DNA from: Calocera cornea HHB12733
Lineage: Eukaryota > Basidiomycota > Dacrymycetes > Dacrymycetales > Dacrymycetaceae
DNA length: 64,000 bases
Direction: 5' to 3'
Assembly (NCBI GenBank): GCA_001632435.1
Contig: KV423940.1
Coordinates: 171,349-235,348, forward strand
The position numbers were made by a program, and so were the translations under genes. Shown here piece by piece: positions 22,131 to 34,077 of the stretch (its first letter is position 1; each line of letters opens with the position of its first letter). The notes beneath the pieces were generated by a model. It was given only the letters and a program-made list of their open reading frames with translations, did no database searches and had not been told where the DNA came from.

Positions 22131-23048
22131 TCACCCCAGCTTCGTACAAACGTACAAGTAGTAATGAAAGCTCTCGCCAAGCTCCCTGATCTCCAGTTTC
22201 CAATCATGCCTATTCACATATTGTTTTCGGAAATGCGGTTGGCCGAACGTCAGATAGATGAGCCGACCACCAGGACGCAGTATCCTAGTTGCAGGATAAG
22301 GAGGCTGTCACAGGAATGGCGTAGTGGTGATCACGTACCGATATGCTTCGTCAATCTCGGTATTACAATCGGATACCATCTGCGGATCTGGATTCTGTTG
22401 CGAATGATGTGAGCTGGCTACAGTGGACTGCGAGTGGCCGTGCTTACCCAGACATCTTTCGGCGTCAGCATCGCATCCAGCGTGCCCTTGTCAATCGCGA
22501 CATCGAACGACGCGTCTGGAAACTCAAGATGTCGAACGTCCATCTCTATCCATTTCATCTCTGGCCGCGTTTTGCTATGTCTGGCCGACATCTGCTCGAT
22601 GACGACACCAGAGTAGTCGAGGTTGGTGATATGATGGTAGGAATCGTCGTACATCTACTGTACCGTCAGCTCTGCACTCCTCTCCCATGGCCATGTATGC
22701 TCACATCTTCTGAGAGCGTGGAGTTGCCACAGCCAAGCACGAGGATCTCGGCATCTCGCGATGGTATCAGTTCATGTATTAAATCGGATATCTCGCTGTA
22801 TGTCTTGAACCCTTCGACAGATGAGCCACGCTCGATGCTGTATTGTGAGACCTACAGTCGAAGGCTCCCTCTGATTCTCTAGTAGATCACATCAGAGGGA
22901 TATTCACTGCACTTAGAAGCGCAGACATACTCTCGATATCTCTGATCCCTTGACGTGTCAAGTAAGTGGACATATGAGAGCAAGAGGAGCGTCAGCACCA
23001 GTATTCCTTCTTCCCAAACTTCTGGTTGGTGTCTGGCAGTGCTTCCAT
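22131..23048 (-). CDS. Class I SAM methyltransferase, EEF1AKMT4-like (probable eEF1A lysine methyltransferase)
   Basis: Model built by hand: exon 1 23048-22999, an 18-nt exon 2 (22931-22948), a 23-nt exon 3 (22856-22878), exon 4 from 22811, and further exons to the stop at 22131. The N-terminus reads MEALPDTNQKFGKKEYWDQR then YREESEGAFDWFKTY, which matches the family motif K-E-Y-W-D-x-R-Y...F-D-W-F. Motif I is ILVLGCGNSTLSEDMY, the acidic motif II region NLDYSGVVIEQM, and the post-II block MDVRHLEFPDASFDVAIDKG. The C-terminus has LRPGGRLIYLTFGQPHFR and HYYLYVCTKLG. The animal relatives EEF1AKMT4 and METTL13 methylate eEF1A; the fungal substrate is inferred. Size about 210 residues, normal. 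Confidence 0.85.
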
Positions 23049-23432
23049 GTCGGTCACCGGAGGATACGACTGTCGACCAGAGCACAGAGACCAAGCAAGA
23101 AATGGCGCTACAACAAAGCCGAAGAGACTAGCTCAAAACAAAGACGTCAGACGCCGAAGCGAAATGAATTGAATCGAAATGATGAAAAGGACCCTTACGC
23201 GCGCCGAGATTACCAATTCCGTCCGAATCTAGACCGGATCGGAATGCCCACCCGGGTTTCGTGTCTTACAATTTCTATCTATCCGGTGCCTCAATACCAC
23301 TTGTGGGATCATGTTGCACCACCTTACCCTCTCAGCGTCAAGCTGCTCCAGTCGGTACATCCTACGTGCCTTCGCTCATCCTGGCCAGGCGCGCCTTTTC
23401 GGTGATTCTCCTGGAACCAGCGTGACTGGGGC
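23049..23432. promoter_or_regulatory. Divergent promoter region: methyltransferase and first PQ-loop gene
   Basis: About 0.38 kb between the start codons. No coding signature or assignable factor site seen. Confidence 0.45.
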
Positions 23433-24637
23433 ATGCCTGTCAACCTCGTAGCAGAGAATGCCTTCGGGACTTTAGGTGTGTGGCAATGGGGTCGTGTGCT
23501 GCCTGCCAGGGGTCATGTTAACAGATATGCATAGGCACAATATGCTGGTGTATCCAGCTTGTACCCCAGGCATGGAAATCTTGGCGTGAAAAATCTACAC
23601 ATGGCCTGTCGCCTTTTTTAGTGCTTATATGGGCCTCGTGCGCTTTGCCGTTGGGAGTGTACAACATCACGCTGAACACGAATATCCCTGTACGTGCTGC
23701 CCTATCACCCGGGGTCGCTCGTCAGCTAACGTCAGAATACAGCTTATTGTTCAGCCCCAGCTGTTCGGTACCTTAGGCGCCTTCTGCTGGGTTCAATGCT
23801 TGCACTATGAGAAGCACCTTTCACCGAGGAATGCTGCTCTCACCTTTTTCGCCTTCTTGCTTGTCGTTGGTGGCCTTCAGGTCGCATTTGTCTTTGCTCT
23901 GAGAGTACGTCCATTGATACCTTTCGGAGCTGTACTTCATTGACGTGTCTATCATCAGCATGGATTAGCCGAGGGAAATGACCGGCCGCTTCAGTTCTTC
24001 GGTGTGATGACGGTCATTCTGATTTTTGGTGGTTTATTGTGCGTCTCGTTCAGGATGAGCATGTCATGCAGGGAACTGAGCACATCCCGCAGACCACAGT
24101 TCTACGAGATCTGGAAATTGAAGGAGGTTCTCGGTATCAGCATGGCATTCATGGTCATCGACGGCCTGGGAGGGGTCTTCAGCACGCTTTCCCTCGCGTT
24201 CAAACCGTCGATTGACCCTCTGTTGGCGTTTTCCTACATCAGTGTCATTGTAAGTAGCCAATGCCAGGAGCCATTCTCCACCGCGCCTTACTATTAAAAC
24301 ATAGGTTCTCGATGGCCTAGTTATAGTGCTTCAGCTCGTGCTCAATCCAATTGCAGCGAAAGCCCGGGCACGTCGCGCAGCAGAGGCGGCCCCTGAGATC
24401 ACAGGATCAGCGACGCCTCCCGACGAACGTGACGAAAAACCACCGGAACCGGGGCTCGCAGCACCGCACCTACATCCCCCGCAACCGCAGTCCACACAAT
24501 GTAGAGATATTGGGCATGGCATTCCTTCAGAAATTCTGTCAGTTCTACCGCCACGTTCCATGGAAGAGCAAGAAAGAGAGGCAGTCGAGGAGGAGAGAAC
24601 CCCTCAAGCAGCAAACACGCTCACCACTGCTGTGTGA
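23433..24637 (+). CDS. PQ-loop repeat membrane protein, copy 1 of 3
   Basis: Seven-helix protein of the PQ-loop superfamily (cystinosin and vacuolar Ypq relatives). ATG 23433 gives MPVNLVAENAFGTLG. Splicing then yields TICWCIQLVPQAWKSWREKS with the first PQ motif, WASCALPLGVYNITLNTNIP, IVQPQLFGTLGAFCWVQC, and a second PQ motif PQFYEIWKLKEVLGISMAF. The last helix is LDGLVIVLQLVLNPIA, then a disordered 100-residue tail. Six exons; introns fall at the same places as in copies 2 and 3. PQ-loop relatives often export basic amino acids from lysosome/vacuole; substrate here is unknown. Confidence 0.85.
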
Positions 24638-24874
24638 TTTCCACGGCTCATGAGTATGGCTCCTGTATAGACCATTGTACACCTCATCAGTAATTTGCGT
24701 CTACCGCATGACTCGAAGCGCTGGGTTGATGTCAGAATTTGAACCCTGAGAAAGCCACGCCTGCGGTCGGATGCGGCACACGGCCCCTCCTCCCTTCTGC
24801 GGCGGACGGTGTATAACTGCCGGATGCGTCTTGCAAGCTCCCTTGACTGTATCATTTGCTAAACGCTCTTTGCG

Positions 24875-25961
24875 ATGCCGGTGAACCCTATTGCCGAGAA
24901 TGTTTTCGGAACGATTGGTACGCGGTTCCCGCATGCAAGGAAATGGTCTCTCAGTGTGATTCGAAGGGACCGTATGCTGGTGCATTCAGCTGATCCCACA
25001 AGCCTGGAAATCCTGGAAGGAAAAGTCGACTTTCGGTCTGTCGCCTTGGCTGATGCTTATTTGGGCATCCGCTGCGCTTCCGCTTGGGGTCTACAATATT
25101 GCGCAGAATGTCAACATACCGGTATGCACTCTCGATGATAATGTGCCCGCTGCTCGCCGCTGAGATTCTGAAGCTGATCCTGCAACCTCAACTCTTTGGA
25201 ACGCTGGCTGCCGCCTGCTGGGCGCAATGTCTTCACTATGAATATCGATTATCCATACCGCGGAGCATCATCAGTTTCTGTGGCTTCTTGCTCTCATTGG
25301 CCGGTCTGCAGGTCGCTTTCGTATATGCAGTCTGGCACGGCCTTGCGGAAAACGACAACCGTCCCCTCGAGTTCTTCGGAGTGATGACGGCGCTGCTGGT
25401 CTTCCTTGGACTTATGAACGTTGCTCCCTTGGGAAAAGTTCGAGCAGTCAGCTAACCTCCCATGCAGGCCCCAATTCTACGAAATATGGAAACTGAAGGA
25501 AGTACCAGGCATCAGCACCTCATTCATGGTCATCGACGGTATGGGTGGACTATTCAGCGCCTTGTCACTGGCCTTCAAGGAATCGATCGATCCGCTGCTA
25601 GCATTCTCATACATCAGCGTCATTGTACGTCAGTTTCACAAGGTGTCCGCACAGCTACTCACTTGGATGTAAATAGATCCTGGACGCCCTGGTGATCAGT
25701 CTCAAGCTCATTCTCAATCCTATCGCTGCGAGACGACGCACACAGGAGGCTAGCGCTGCTGCTGCAAATGTGGCCGTCGCATCGACAGATGCTGAACCGG
25801 AGCGAGAAACACCGGAAGTGGAACCTTCCGTTCTCCGAGGCCCATATTCCCGACCTCCGCCCCCTAGCAATCGAGAGATTGAGGATGGCATCTCTTTAAG
25901 GAGGCTGGAAGGCTTGCGATCACGAGCCCCGGAAGAGGCGGTAGGCGCGATCGAACATTAG
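24875..25961 (+). CDS. PQ-loop repeat membrane protein, copy 2 of 3
   Basis: Second tandem paralogue. ATG 24875 gives MPVNPIAENVFGTIG, spliced to TVCWCIQLIPQAWKSWKEKS. Then ALPLGVYNIAQNVNIP, LILQPQLFGTLAAACWAQC, GLAENDNRPLEFFGVMTALL and PQFYEIWKLKEVPGISTSF. The final helix LDALVISLKLILNPIA precedes a short disordered tail ending at 25961. Both PQ motifs are intact. The tail is unlike that of copy 1, so divergence is concentrated outside the membrane core. Same strand and same intron layout as its neighbours, indicating duplication of the whole gene. Confidence 0.85.
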
Positions 25962-26311
25962 AGTAGTTGGAGAACCGTACGTAAATGATACGTATAATCC
26001 ATGGTAAGATGTGCTATGAAATAATGACTGGAATGGCGAAGCCGATTTCTGATGGAGCTGAGTCAACAACATGGTCTTTCGGACAGTCGAGGCCGAGGGC
26101 TCGGACTCATCCCTGACAGCTCAACCCTGAGCTCTGACTGCTGGCTGCCTGTTTCTGTAACCCACACACATCTGGGCTGTAGCAATCTCAATCTCAAGTA
26201 AACGCCTGCGACAAGGCACCCCGCAGATAGTTCTCAAGCCCGGTCCTATGCCAAGCATACTCTTTTCCAACCTCACTTCATTGATTCGCCTGGTTGGATA
26301 ACACAGGCAGG
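25962..26311. other. Intergenic between PQ-loop copies 2 and 3
   Basis: About 0.35 kb: 3' flank of copy 2 and promoter of copy 3. No gene or repeat recognised. Confidence 0.45.
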
Positions 26312-27443
26312 ATGCCGGTCAATCCAGCTGCAGAGAACGTCTTCGGGACGATGGGTGCGTCTGTCTGTGGTTACCTCGAGTACAGCGATTCAATGACATT
26401 TCTTCCAGGTACGATCTGCTGGTGCATTCAGCTCATACCACAGGCGTGGAAATCATGGCGGGAGAAGTCTACGTACGGTCTGTCGCCATATCTAATGCTT
26501 ATCTGGGCACTCGCTGCCCTCCCACTGGGCGTCTACAACATCTCGGAGAGTGTCAACATACCGGTGCGCATGCATGACCTCTCCTATAACGAGCCAACAT
26601 AACATGTCTTCCAGTTGATGGTACAGCCTCAGCTATTCGGCTTTCTCGCATGTACATGCTGGGTCCAATGTTTCTACTATGACCAGCACTTCAGCAAGAC
26701 ACGCACGCTTTCCATCTTCTTTGGATTCCTCGTCTTGTTTGGAGGGTTAGAAGCTGGATTTGTGTTTGCAGTGAGGCACGGTCTTGCAGAAGGTAACGAT
26801 CGGCCGTATCAGTTCTTTGGTGTCATGACGGCGATCCTGCTGTTCGCAGGCTTGATGTGCGTACTCCGCTTTATGACGCCGTATTGATCCAACCTCACCC
26901 CTGCGGCAGCCCTCAATACTACGAGATATGGAAGCTGAAAGAAGTCCGAGGCGTCAGCATGTTGTTTATGTTGGTGGATGGTTTGGGCGGACTGTTCAGC
27001 TTTCTGTCACTGGTCTTCAAGCCGTCACTGGATCCGCTGCTGTCCTTTTCGTACATAAGCGTTGTCGTACGTGCTTTATTTGTTCATGTTGGATCCAGCC
27101 TCATACTCTTATGATGCAGGTACTCGATACTGGTGTAATACTGCTGCAGCTCATCTTAAACCCAATTGCCCAACGGCGTCGCGCTCGAGAAGAAGCGGCG
27201 CCCGCTGCTGCACCTGACACCGAAGCAGGACCACCGGCGGTTTCTCCAGGAGAGCCACGGGAGAAGACTCATAGCGAGGCAACGCATGGGCCATACCCGA
27301 GTCCTGATCCGCAAGCGAGTGGGAGAAGAGAGAGTGAAGATGGCATATCATTACAGAGCGTGGTTGCGGCCCCGCCGTCAATGGAAGGCAGCCAGACGGC
27401 TGCTCAATCGGTAGAGACTTTCAATGAAAGTCCACCACCATAG
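26312..27443 (+). CDS. PQ-loop repeat membrane protein, copy 3 of 3
   Basis: Third tandem paralogue. ATG 26312 gives MPVNPAAENVFGTMG, then TICWCIQLIPQAWKSWREKS, LIWALAALPLGVYNISESVN, MVQPQLFGFLACTCWVQC and FFGVMTAILLFAGL. The second PQ motif is PQYYEIWKLKEVRGVSML, with Tyr replacing the Phe found in copies 1 and 2. The last helix is LDTGVILLQLILNPIA; the tail ends SVETFNESPPP at 27443. All conserved helix and PQ residues are present, so it should be functional. Expression differences among the three copies cannot be read from sequence. Confidence 0.85.
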
Positions 27444-27713
27444 GATCACTGCGTTCATGTAGACAGGGCTTGACTCGCGCTTATGCCTTCAATCGCAATC
27501 TTAAAGTAGACGCAGTTGGGCTTGTTGACCAGTTATCCCTCTTAACTAGTACAATGTCGACGCGTCCGGGCCCTCGGTGAACGTGGAGATGACCCATTCC
27601 TCGTCCCTGATCCTGGTCTTGTGCTCATCCGCAACACCGCTTCGTCCTACATTGGCGCCAATCTCTTTCATCCCTTTCATACCACCCTAGATCCCCCGTG
27701 TACTTGAACTTCA

Positions 27714-28495
27714 ATGCTTGGTGGCAGCAAGAAGACGCAGTCGTCGACCGCGCTTCGGCGCTTGATGACGGAATACAAGCAGTTGACTACGAATGGTGCT
27801 CCTGATGGGATGTTCACCGCCGGTCCGGTTAGCGAAGACAACTTCTTCGAGTGGGAGGCGTTGATACAAGGACCGGAAGGGACTCCATTTGTGCGTGCAT
27901 AGTGCGATACGGGTGGTGTTTATATTGACGGGATATGCAGGAAGGAGGCGTGTTCCTCGCTCGATTGACATTCGTGAGTGGCATGCAAGGGATGTGATGA
28001 ACGCAGCTCATCATGTATCCAGCCGACCGACTATCCTCTTAGTCCCTTCAAGATGAAGTTCGACCCACCTCTGTTTCATCCTAACAGTATGCGAGACCAG
28101 CATGTGCATAGGCTCAGTAGCTCATGTTGTATGCAGTCTATGCGAACGGCGAGGTCTGCATCTCCATCTTACACACACCGGGGGACGATCCGCATATGTA
28201 CGAGGTGCGTATTCAGCGGCCTTATATCTGCCGTATCTTTGACCATCACATCAGTTGTCGTCTGAGCGATGGTCGCCCGTTCAGTCTGTCGAGAAAGTTC
28301 TCTTGAGCGTCATTTCCATGTTGGCGGAGCCGAACCTGGAGAGCGGTGCCAACATCGATTGCTGTAAGCTGTATAGGGATAATCGCGAGGTGCGTGCCTT
28401 GCCCCTGCGTTCGAACTCAGCTCTGAAGGATGTAACAGGAGTATGAACGTCGAGTCAGGAAGATGATAGAGGAGCAGCTGGAAGTTTTGGAGTAA
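27714..28495 (+). CDS. UBC7: Ubiquitin-conjugating enzyme E2, Ubc7/UBE2G2 type
   Basis: E2 enzyme of ER-associated degradation, acting with RING E3s such as Hrd1. ATG 27714 gives [20 protein letters not shown]. Exons join to [40 protein letters not shown], then [13 protein letters not shown], where Cys is the thioester site. The following [18 protein letters not shown] holds the acidic loop insertion characteristic of the Ubc7/UBE2G class. [20 protein letters not shown] and the last helix [17 protein letters not shown] complete the fold, about 165 residues. Five or six short introns. The HPN tripeptide needed for catalysis is intact across an exon junction. Confidence 0.93.
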
Positions 28496-28644
28496 TCAAT
28501 GCCACCTGGCATCGTTCCCTGCTATTACATGCAAGCTGTATAACGCCACTTTCCTTCCTTTGGTAACAATGGATATTGTACATTGGTCTTGTGCTGTGCC
28601 GTCATCAAACCAGCTGCTGGAACGTCTGAGATCCCCCGAACCTC

Positions 28645-31600
28645 CTAACCATGATACTGGTACCACTTGGCTCTCGCTTCCACCGCTTCCTTCCGTACTG
28701 ATCGTTTGCGGTCATCGACAGCTTTCCCCAGCTGTGAGATGGCTGCTGGCTTCAGCGGGTGTAGGATGTCGTACCGCACGACTGCAGGAACAGCCGCAAG
28801 ACTTTTGAGGGAACCCGTCCGTAACCGTACGCTAGTGGGTTGCCCCGAAACTGGAACACTGTTCGCCAGGAGGGACTTGACCACCGTCGGAGCGTATTCT
28901 GTGAGAGTAGTTGAGGCTAACGCTTCATCGTTGGCGACAGCAACGAAGACTTCCGCCACGTTGGCGCGTAACTCCGCATCCGGAAGCTGCAGGCATCGGA
29001 GTAGCAGAGGCATAATCTGGACAACGTAATAAATAAGCTCAGATGCCCGGGGTCTAGAAAGGAATGGCGAACAGTGGGAAGTATTTGGCCATACACCGCG
29101 TGGGGTATATGGACAATTACTGCAGCGAGAGCTGACAGATAGAGCGCTTGTTTCTCGGCGTCTAACCAGAGTGAGCCTTTTCCTGAATCGTAACGCCTAA
29201 GCAGATACATACCGTTGTTATCTTTGGCACCGGTCGTAATGATGGGTAATAACATGCTGATGAACTTTTGCATATGAAGAAGCTGGATTGGATAAATATG
29301 AGCATCTGCAGCATTCGTCAGGAGAAGTTCATACCCTTATTGTAGCATGGTTCGGTTTCGTTAAGACATCCACTCCACCCTCGGACATCCTCCCGATTGC
29401 CAGTACTGCATAGTGGGCGACATCTGAGTCTGGGAGGAGACAGAATAGGTCGTCCAGCAAGCTATGAACCCGATTATCGCTGCGAACAAGGAGAGCCCTG
29501 CCGATCTAGAAGGCATCAAGAGACATGCCAGCACGACAACAAGAGGCTTACCCAAACCCAAAGCTCCACAGCAATCAGTCTGTGCGGTAGAGATGCTGTA
29601 GGATTACGAAGTACATCTTTGCGGTAAGAAGCTATCGTCACGTCCAGGAATGGTGTTACATCTGCATACGGACAAGTTGGACACCGCACTGAAGGAACGG
29701 GATAGCAACAATACATACCTGGGAGTGTCTTGTTTACAAGGGAACAAACTGCTTGCAAGACAGCGTCACGTTGCTGGACACTTTCAGCCGATGTTAGACA
29801 CCATGCAGAGAGCCGATCCAATAATGTGACGGGTGAATCGACAGGTAATTGGACCTAAAAGGCCATAGTCATAAGCAAGATGAGCTTCCTCAGGTAATGA
29901 CAATGATACCAACCTCCTTATACAAGGCGATTATAGACCCACAAAGAAGAGGAACCAGATCCTTTTGCTTCGAAGGCGCATTGGTCTGCGAGCACCGTGA
30001 GTCCAACGTATTGCGAAGGAAGCCGGACGAACCTCGAATGGCTTGAACGGGACATCTCTCGAGATGCGGCTGGCATCATAGGTCACGGGGGTAAAGTTAC
30101 CTGTGTCGTACGCGCTAAAGAAGTTGGTAATGAAACGCGTTTGCTCACTACACGGATGTCAGCTTGCGTAGGAGGGATACATCACGAATACGCACATCGC
30201 AGATGAAGTCTGGGTAAGAAGTGTGATAATCCTGGACGCATCCAAGATGAGGACTGCGCTACTCGCTACTTGAGGGGTCGTGGATGGGGACAAGGCTGCT
30301 CGAAGGAAGATACTGAACAAGTGGGGAACGAGTTGGTCGAGATACTTCGGAAGGTCATTGTGCTTCGCGTCAATCTTGGCTTGTATGGCTCGTTTTAGCG
30401 TTTCTAGGATCGCATGCGCATATGCAGCACTTGCTTCTGTGACGCTGGGGCCGGGAGCTTCAATTCGCAGGGCACATATGATATCCAGCTTCGAAACGAG
30501 CCGCACAACGAGCACTTGGAATAGCACCGGCTCAAGACATAGTGACTGTAGAGCAGATAATATTCGCCAGTATTCTTCTCGCTTGTCATCCGCCTCTAAT
30601 GGAGGTGCTTGATCCGGAAGCTGACCGAATAGAAGAGGCAGGCAGGTATCTTCCAAAGCCTTTGGCGCAGTCAGGGAGATTTTCCCGAGTACTTGCAGGG
30701 TAATCTTTCTGAAGGAGACGTCAGATCATATTTGACAGCAGTTCCCCAAGGGCGTACTGTGCCTCCTCGTCGGACTCTTTCAGAAGGATCTCGCTGCAGC
30801 CTTGCGCCATGAATGTTGATTCTTCCTCGGACAATAGGCCTGGAATCTGGACGATCTCCAGAAGTCCGTTCAGCGCATTCTTTCGGACAGATGTCGTGCG
30901 TATGCTGGACACGAAGCAGGAGAGAAGCTCGTCCTTCTTCGGTGCCACGAACTCGGGTACGTCATACAGTCCGTCATCAGCTGCTCGCCGTAAACTACCA
31001 AGGAGACCGGTAATAGCATCCAGAACAGGACCACGGACAGACATCTCCGCTGGATCTCGGAAGAGCCGCAGCAGGTTGGTCAGTGATTGCTCCAGCGCGT
31101 ACTTGGCTACAGCCGGGGACGATTCGAGGAACGCGCCCAGGGTCTTGATTGCGTACTTAGCCTGATCTCGCTCAGGCTCCTTCAACAGCCCGAGGCACTC
31201 CTGCGTGATCTCGACCGCGAGGCCGTCGACTTCCGCGTTTGTCGGGGGATATAGAGTTTGGACGAAGGAGATGAGTGTCTTGAGTGAGTAGGCTTGTATT
31301 TCGTCGTTGAGGGGTTGGAAGATCTCCATCCGCAATGCATCCCACATTTTCTGAGCGACAGGTTGCAACGCTACTTTTCCGTATACAGGGAAGCACACTC
31401 TCATCGATACGAGAGTGTCGATCTGACAAGATCGATTAGCATGGGCATATGCATATCGGAAAAGTGTATGACCAACCTTCGTCGGCCCAACCGTCGCAGA
31501 CAGCTTCTCCAAGAACGTCGGCATCGCGAGCGGCCCAAACGCAGGCGTCGCGCTCAGACATAGCCGAAGCGAATTTCGTAGATCATCGGTCGAGATGCCA

Positions 31601-32522
31601 TAGGGATCGCCAGGTGGGGGCTTCCAGCTGATCGGGAAGTAACAGAAGGTGATGTCGAACAGATCCTGCAACGCGTGAGTACAAGAAGTAGTATGAATGT
31701 GGGGGTAGGACGCTTACATCGATCCGGCTCTTCGTGTCAAACTCCGTAAGGATAATCCGGTCGATCGTGAACGCCTGCAGCAGGTTCCGAGGGTCCTTTT
31801 CCCCGTTGGCCAGCTCCACATATTCCGACAGGAAGGAATCTCCAAGCGCTTTCAGTGCATCTTGTCGGCTTGTTAGAAGGGAGTTGACGATCTGGAAGAC
31901 AACAAATCGCGTAGACTGCACATGGGCGCGCATCTTGACGTGTTTCACGAGCCTGGAAAGCCGATGTCAGCGCTGCGCATCGGGTGTGTGTAGTTGTATG
32001 CACCCTTGCCACACCTCGACCGCCTCCTCATCTCCGAATTGTGGGAACGATGCTAGCGAGAGGATCCCCTTGAGCGCCGCGATGAGCACATGACCATCCT
32101 CAAGCTTTTCCACATAAAACTTCGTGAGGACTCGCGCTGCATCGAATCAGCCTCAGTACATCTTGCAGAGACTGAGGACGTACTGGCTTGCACATTGATC
32201 TTGGACTGGGATATGCGGGAGAGGACCTCCGAGAGCAAGTTCAGGCCTGGAAGTCTGGTCAGCCACAGGGACAGCTCCTCAAGGTGTGGTATGTGCCTTT
32301 GCTTCGCACTGGGTCTTCCGTAGATGTCAAGTACTCTCCTAAGGATCGGATGAGCAATAGTATAGTCGAATTCCCATCCTCGATCGCTGCGGCAGAATGT
32401 TAGAACAAGTCACAGAGACAGGGCTGACTGTGCGCACCAGTGACGACCTCTTGCAAGTCTTCATCTCCGTCGGAGGCCATATAAGTCCGGATCAGGCGGT
32501 CCATGGACACCGGAGCAGACAT
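28645..32522 (-). CDS. MMS19: Mms19-like HEAT-repeat protein (cytosolic Fe-S targeting, DNA repair)
   Basis: Scaffold of the CIA targeting complex that delivers Fe-S clusters to DNA polymerases, helicases such as XPD, and others. ATG 32522 gives MSAPVSMDRLIRTYMASDGD. The conserved N-terminal domain reads FYVEKLEDGHVLIAALKG, then LFDITFCYFPISWKPPPGDP and YGISTDDLRNSLRLCLSATP, the best-conserved Mms19 block. The long middle is helical repeats (GTLGAF-like LGAFLESSPAVAKYALEQ; SLTNLLRLFRDPAEMSVRG). The C-terminus has LKPAAISQLGKAVDDRKRSV RKEAVEARAKW-type sequence typical of the family's last HEAT repeats, with stop at 28645. Roughly ten introns; exon edges in 28.9-30.7 kb are the least certain. 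It converges on UBC7 with about 150 bp between stops. Confidence 0.88.
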
Positions 32523-32790
32523 AAGAGTGCTATAAGTTATTCCAAGGCCAACACCAGTGAATCCAGGAGCCGTGCTGAGGAGAATGAAGCTCCAGCAAGG
32601 GGCGGAGATGTCGTGCCCAGCGACGTCCGAAGCGCCGAAAGTGGCGAAATTTGGGCAAAGTGGCGCGCTGCATTCCAGCCTGCACAGGCGCGTGTCGCGT
32701 CCCTTAGTGCCGCTCACACCACGCTTGACTCCCACCTTCACATGATACCCCCGCACTACTAGACCTTGGACCTTGACCTTGATATCAATC
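32523..32790. promoter_or_regulatory. Divergent promoter region between MMS19 and the acidic protein gene
   Basis: Short spacer of about 0.27 kb shared by the two start codons. No motif assigned. Confidence 0.4.
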
Positions 32791-34077
32791 ATGGACCCGG
32801 AATACGACGAGGACCCGGACTTGTTCGAGCACTCACTGGGCGGAGGCGGCGACTCGCTCTCCGCACTCGCACCGTCGTCAACGTCAAACTCGCTCGCTGG
32901 GATGTTTGGCGGCGAGTCGTTGGGCGTGGACTCAGGCAGCGGTGGGATGTCCCTCGCGCACGAGCTCGCAGCGGCACTTGCTCCTGAGCCGGGAGCGAAC
33001 GCAAAGGCGCTGGCGGAGGAGCTGGGACTCGATTTTGATGAAGAAGAAGGGGCGATCGTCGACCCTTCCGTGGAGCAGGCTGACGAGACGTTCCGTCAGA
33101 AGACCCCGAGTGCAGAGCTGCCAATCACGCCACCTCGATCTACCAAGTCATCTGCAAGAACGCCAGCAGTCGTGGTCAACGACATCCTTGACCCAGTCGA
33201 TGCACTCGCTCGCGATGCCAAGGCGCTTGACGCGTTCATCCAGTCACTCAAGACGGCCGAGCCGACAGAGTCGGACGACGTGGCATACGAGGCTACGGTC
33301 GAAGATTGGATATCTGATATGCTCAGACGACTACGGACCACCACGCGCGACCGCGATATGCAAGTGAAGCAGTTCGAGCAGATCTCCCGAGATCTTCGCA
33401 GGAGTACGGACACGGCCGTGGACATTCCCGAGATTACGATTGTGGACGGATGGCTAGACGGAGGTATGAAGACCCTCCAAGTGAACGGTTATAACAGCAC
33501 GGAAATCTGGTCGCCGACTGCAGGACTGGAAAATATACCCGAATCACCCGAAGAGATTCGCTATCACGATCACGACAATGGATTCTTCTCTTCTTCCGCA
33601 CGACATTCCCGAACTACCTCGAACGCAGTGCCCAGCAACCCTATCGGCGCCGCCCTTTCCTCCCTTTCCGCCATACATGCGTCAAACAACGATCTCATTG
33701 CTTCCCTCTCATCTCTGTCAGATCAAGCACAAGTAAATGGCGCGGCTAACGCCGATGCGGCTCGACAACTTCGCCTGATACGTAATCGATTGACGGGCTG
33801 GCGCGATGAGTGGGAGAGTGTTGAGCGCAGCAGACTTCGGATCCAGCGCTGGGAGAGCGGTGATAATGAGGACGACCTAGACGACCCGCCTCTTTCGCTG
33901 TCGAACTCGCCATCCGTTCGCAGCACCTCTGGCCCCGGAACACCTCGCACACCGCCCAGCCGCCCAAGTGCCAAGCAGTTGGCTGACGAGGCGATGAAAG
34001 GCTACGCATCGTCGCTGGAGAAGGCGAGCCTGGCTGCTGAGGCACTGCGTTCCGCTGTCGGTATTACTCTTTCATGA
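32791..34077 (+). CDS. Unidentified acidic protein, single exon
   Basis: 428 residues, apparently intronless, which is unusual here. ATG 32791 gives MDPEYDEDPDLFEHSLGGGG. The N-terminal 120 residues are acidic and disordered (ELGLDFDEEEGAIVDPS). Residues about 130-220 look helical and may form a coiled coil (ALARDAKALDAFIQSLKTAE; DWISDMLRRLRTTTRDRDMQ; FEQISRDLRRS). A second helical stretch (AANADAARQLRLIRNRLTGW) precedes a Ser/Pro-rich linker and a C-terminal helix (SAKQLADEAMKGYASSLEKA). I do not recognise the family. Clean codon bias and an intact long frame support a real gene. Confidence 0.8.
   Translation: MDPEYDEDPDLFEHSLGGGGDSLSALAPSSTSNSLAGMFGGESLGVDSGSGGMSLAHELAAALAPEPGANAKALAEELGLDFDEEEGAIVDPSVEQADETFRQKTPSAELPITPPRSTKSSARTPAVVVNDILDPVDALARDAKALDAFIQSLKTAEPTESDDVAYEATVEDWISDMLRRLRTTTRDRDMQVKQFEQISRDLRRSTDTAVDIPEITIVDGWLDGGMKTLQVNGYNSTEIWSPTAGLENIPESPEEIRYHDHDNGFFSSSARHSRTTSNAVPSNPIGAALSSLSAIHASNNDLIASLSSLSDQAQVNGAANADAARQLRLIRNRLTGWRDEWESVERSRLRIQRWESGDNEDDLDDPPLSLSNSPSVRSTSGPGTPRTPPSRPSAKQLADEAMKGYASSLEKASLAAEALRSAVGITLS

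Noticed and set aside
24720..24800. tRNA-like B-box (GGTTCAAATTC on the minus strand)
   Set aside because: No matching A-box, and T-stem and acceptor stem do not pair; it lies in the promoter of PQ-loop copy 2.
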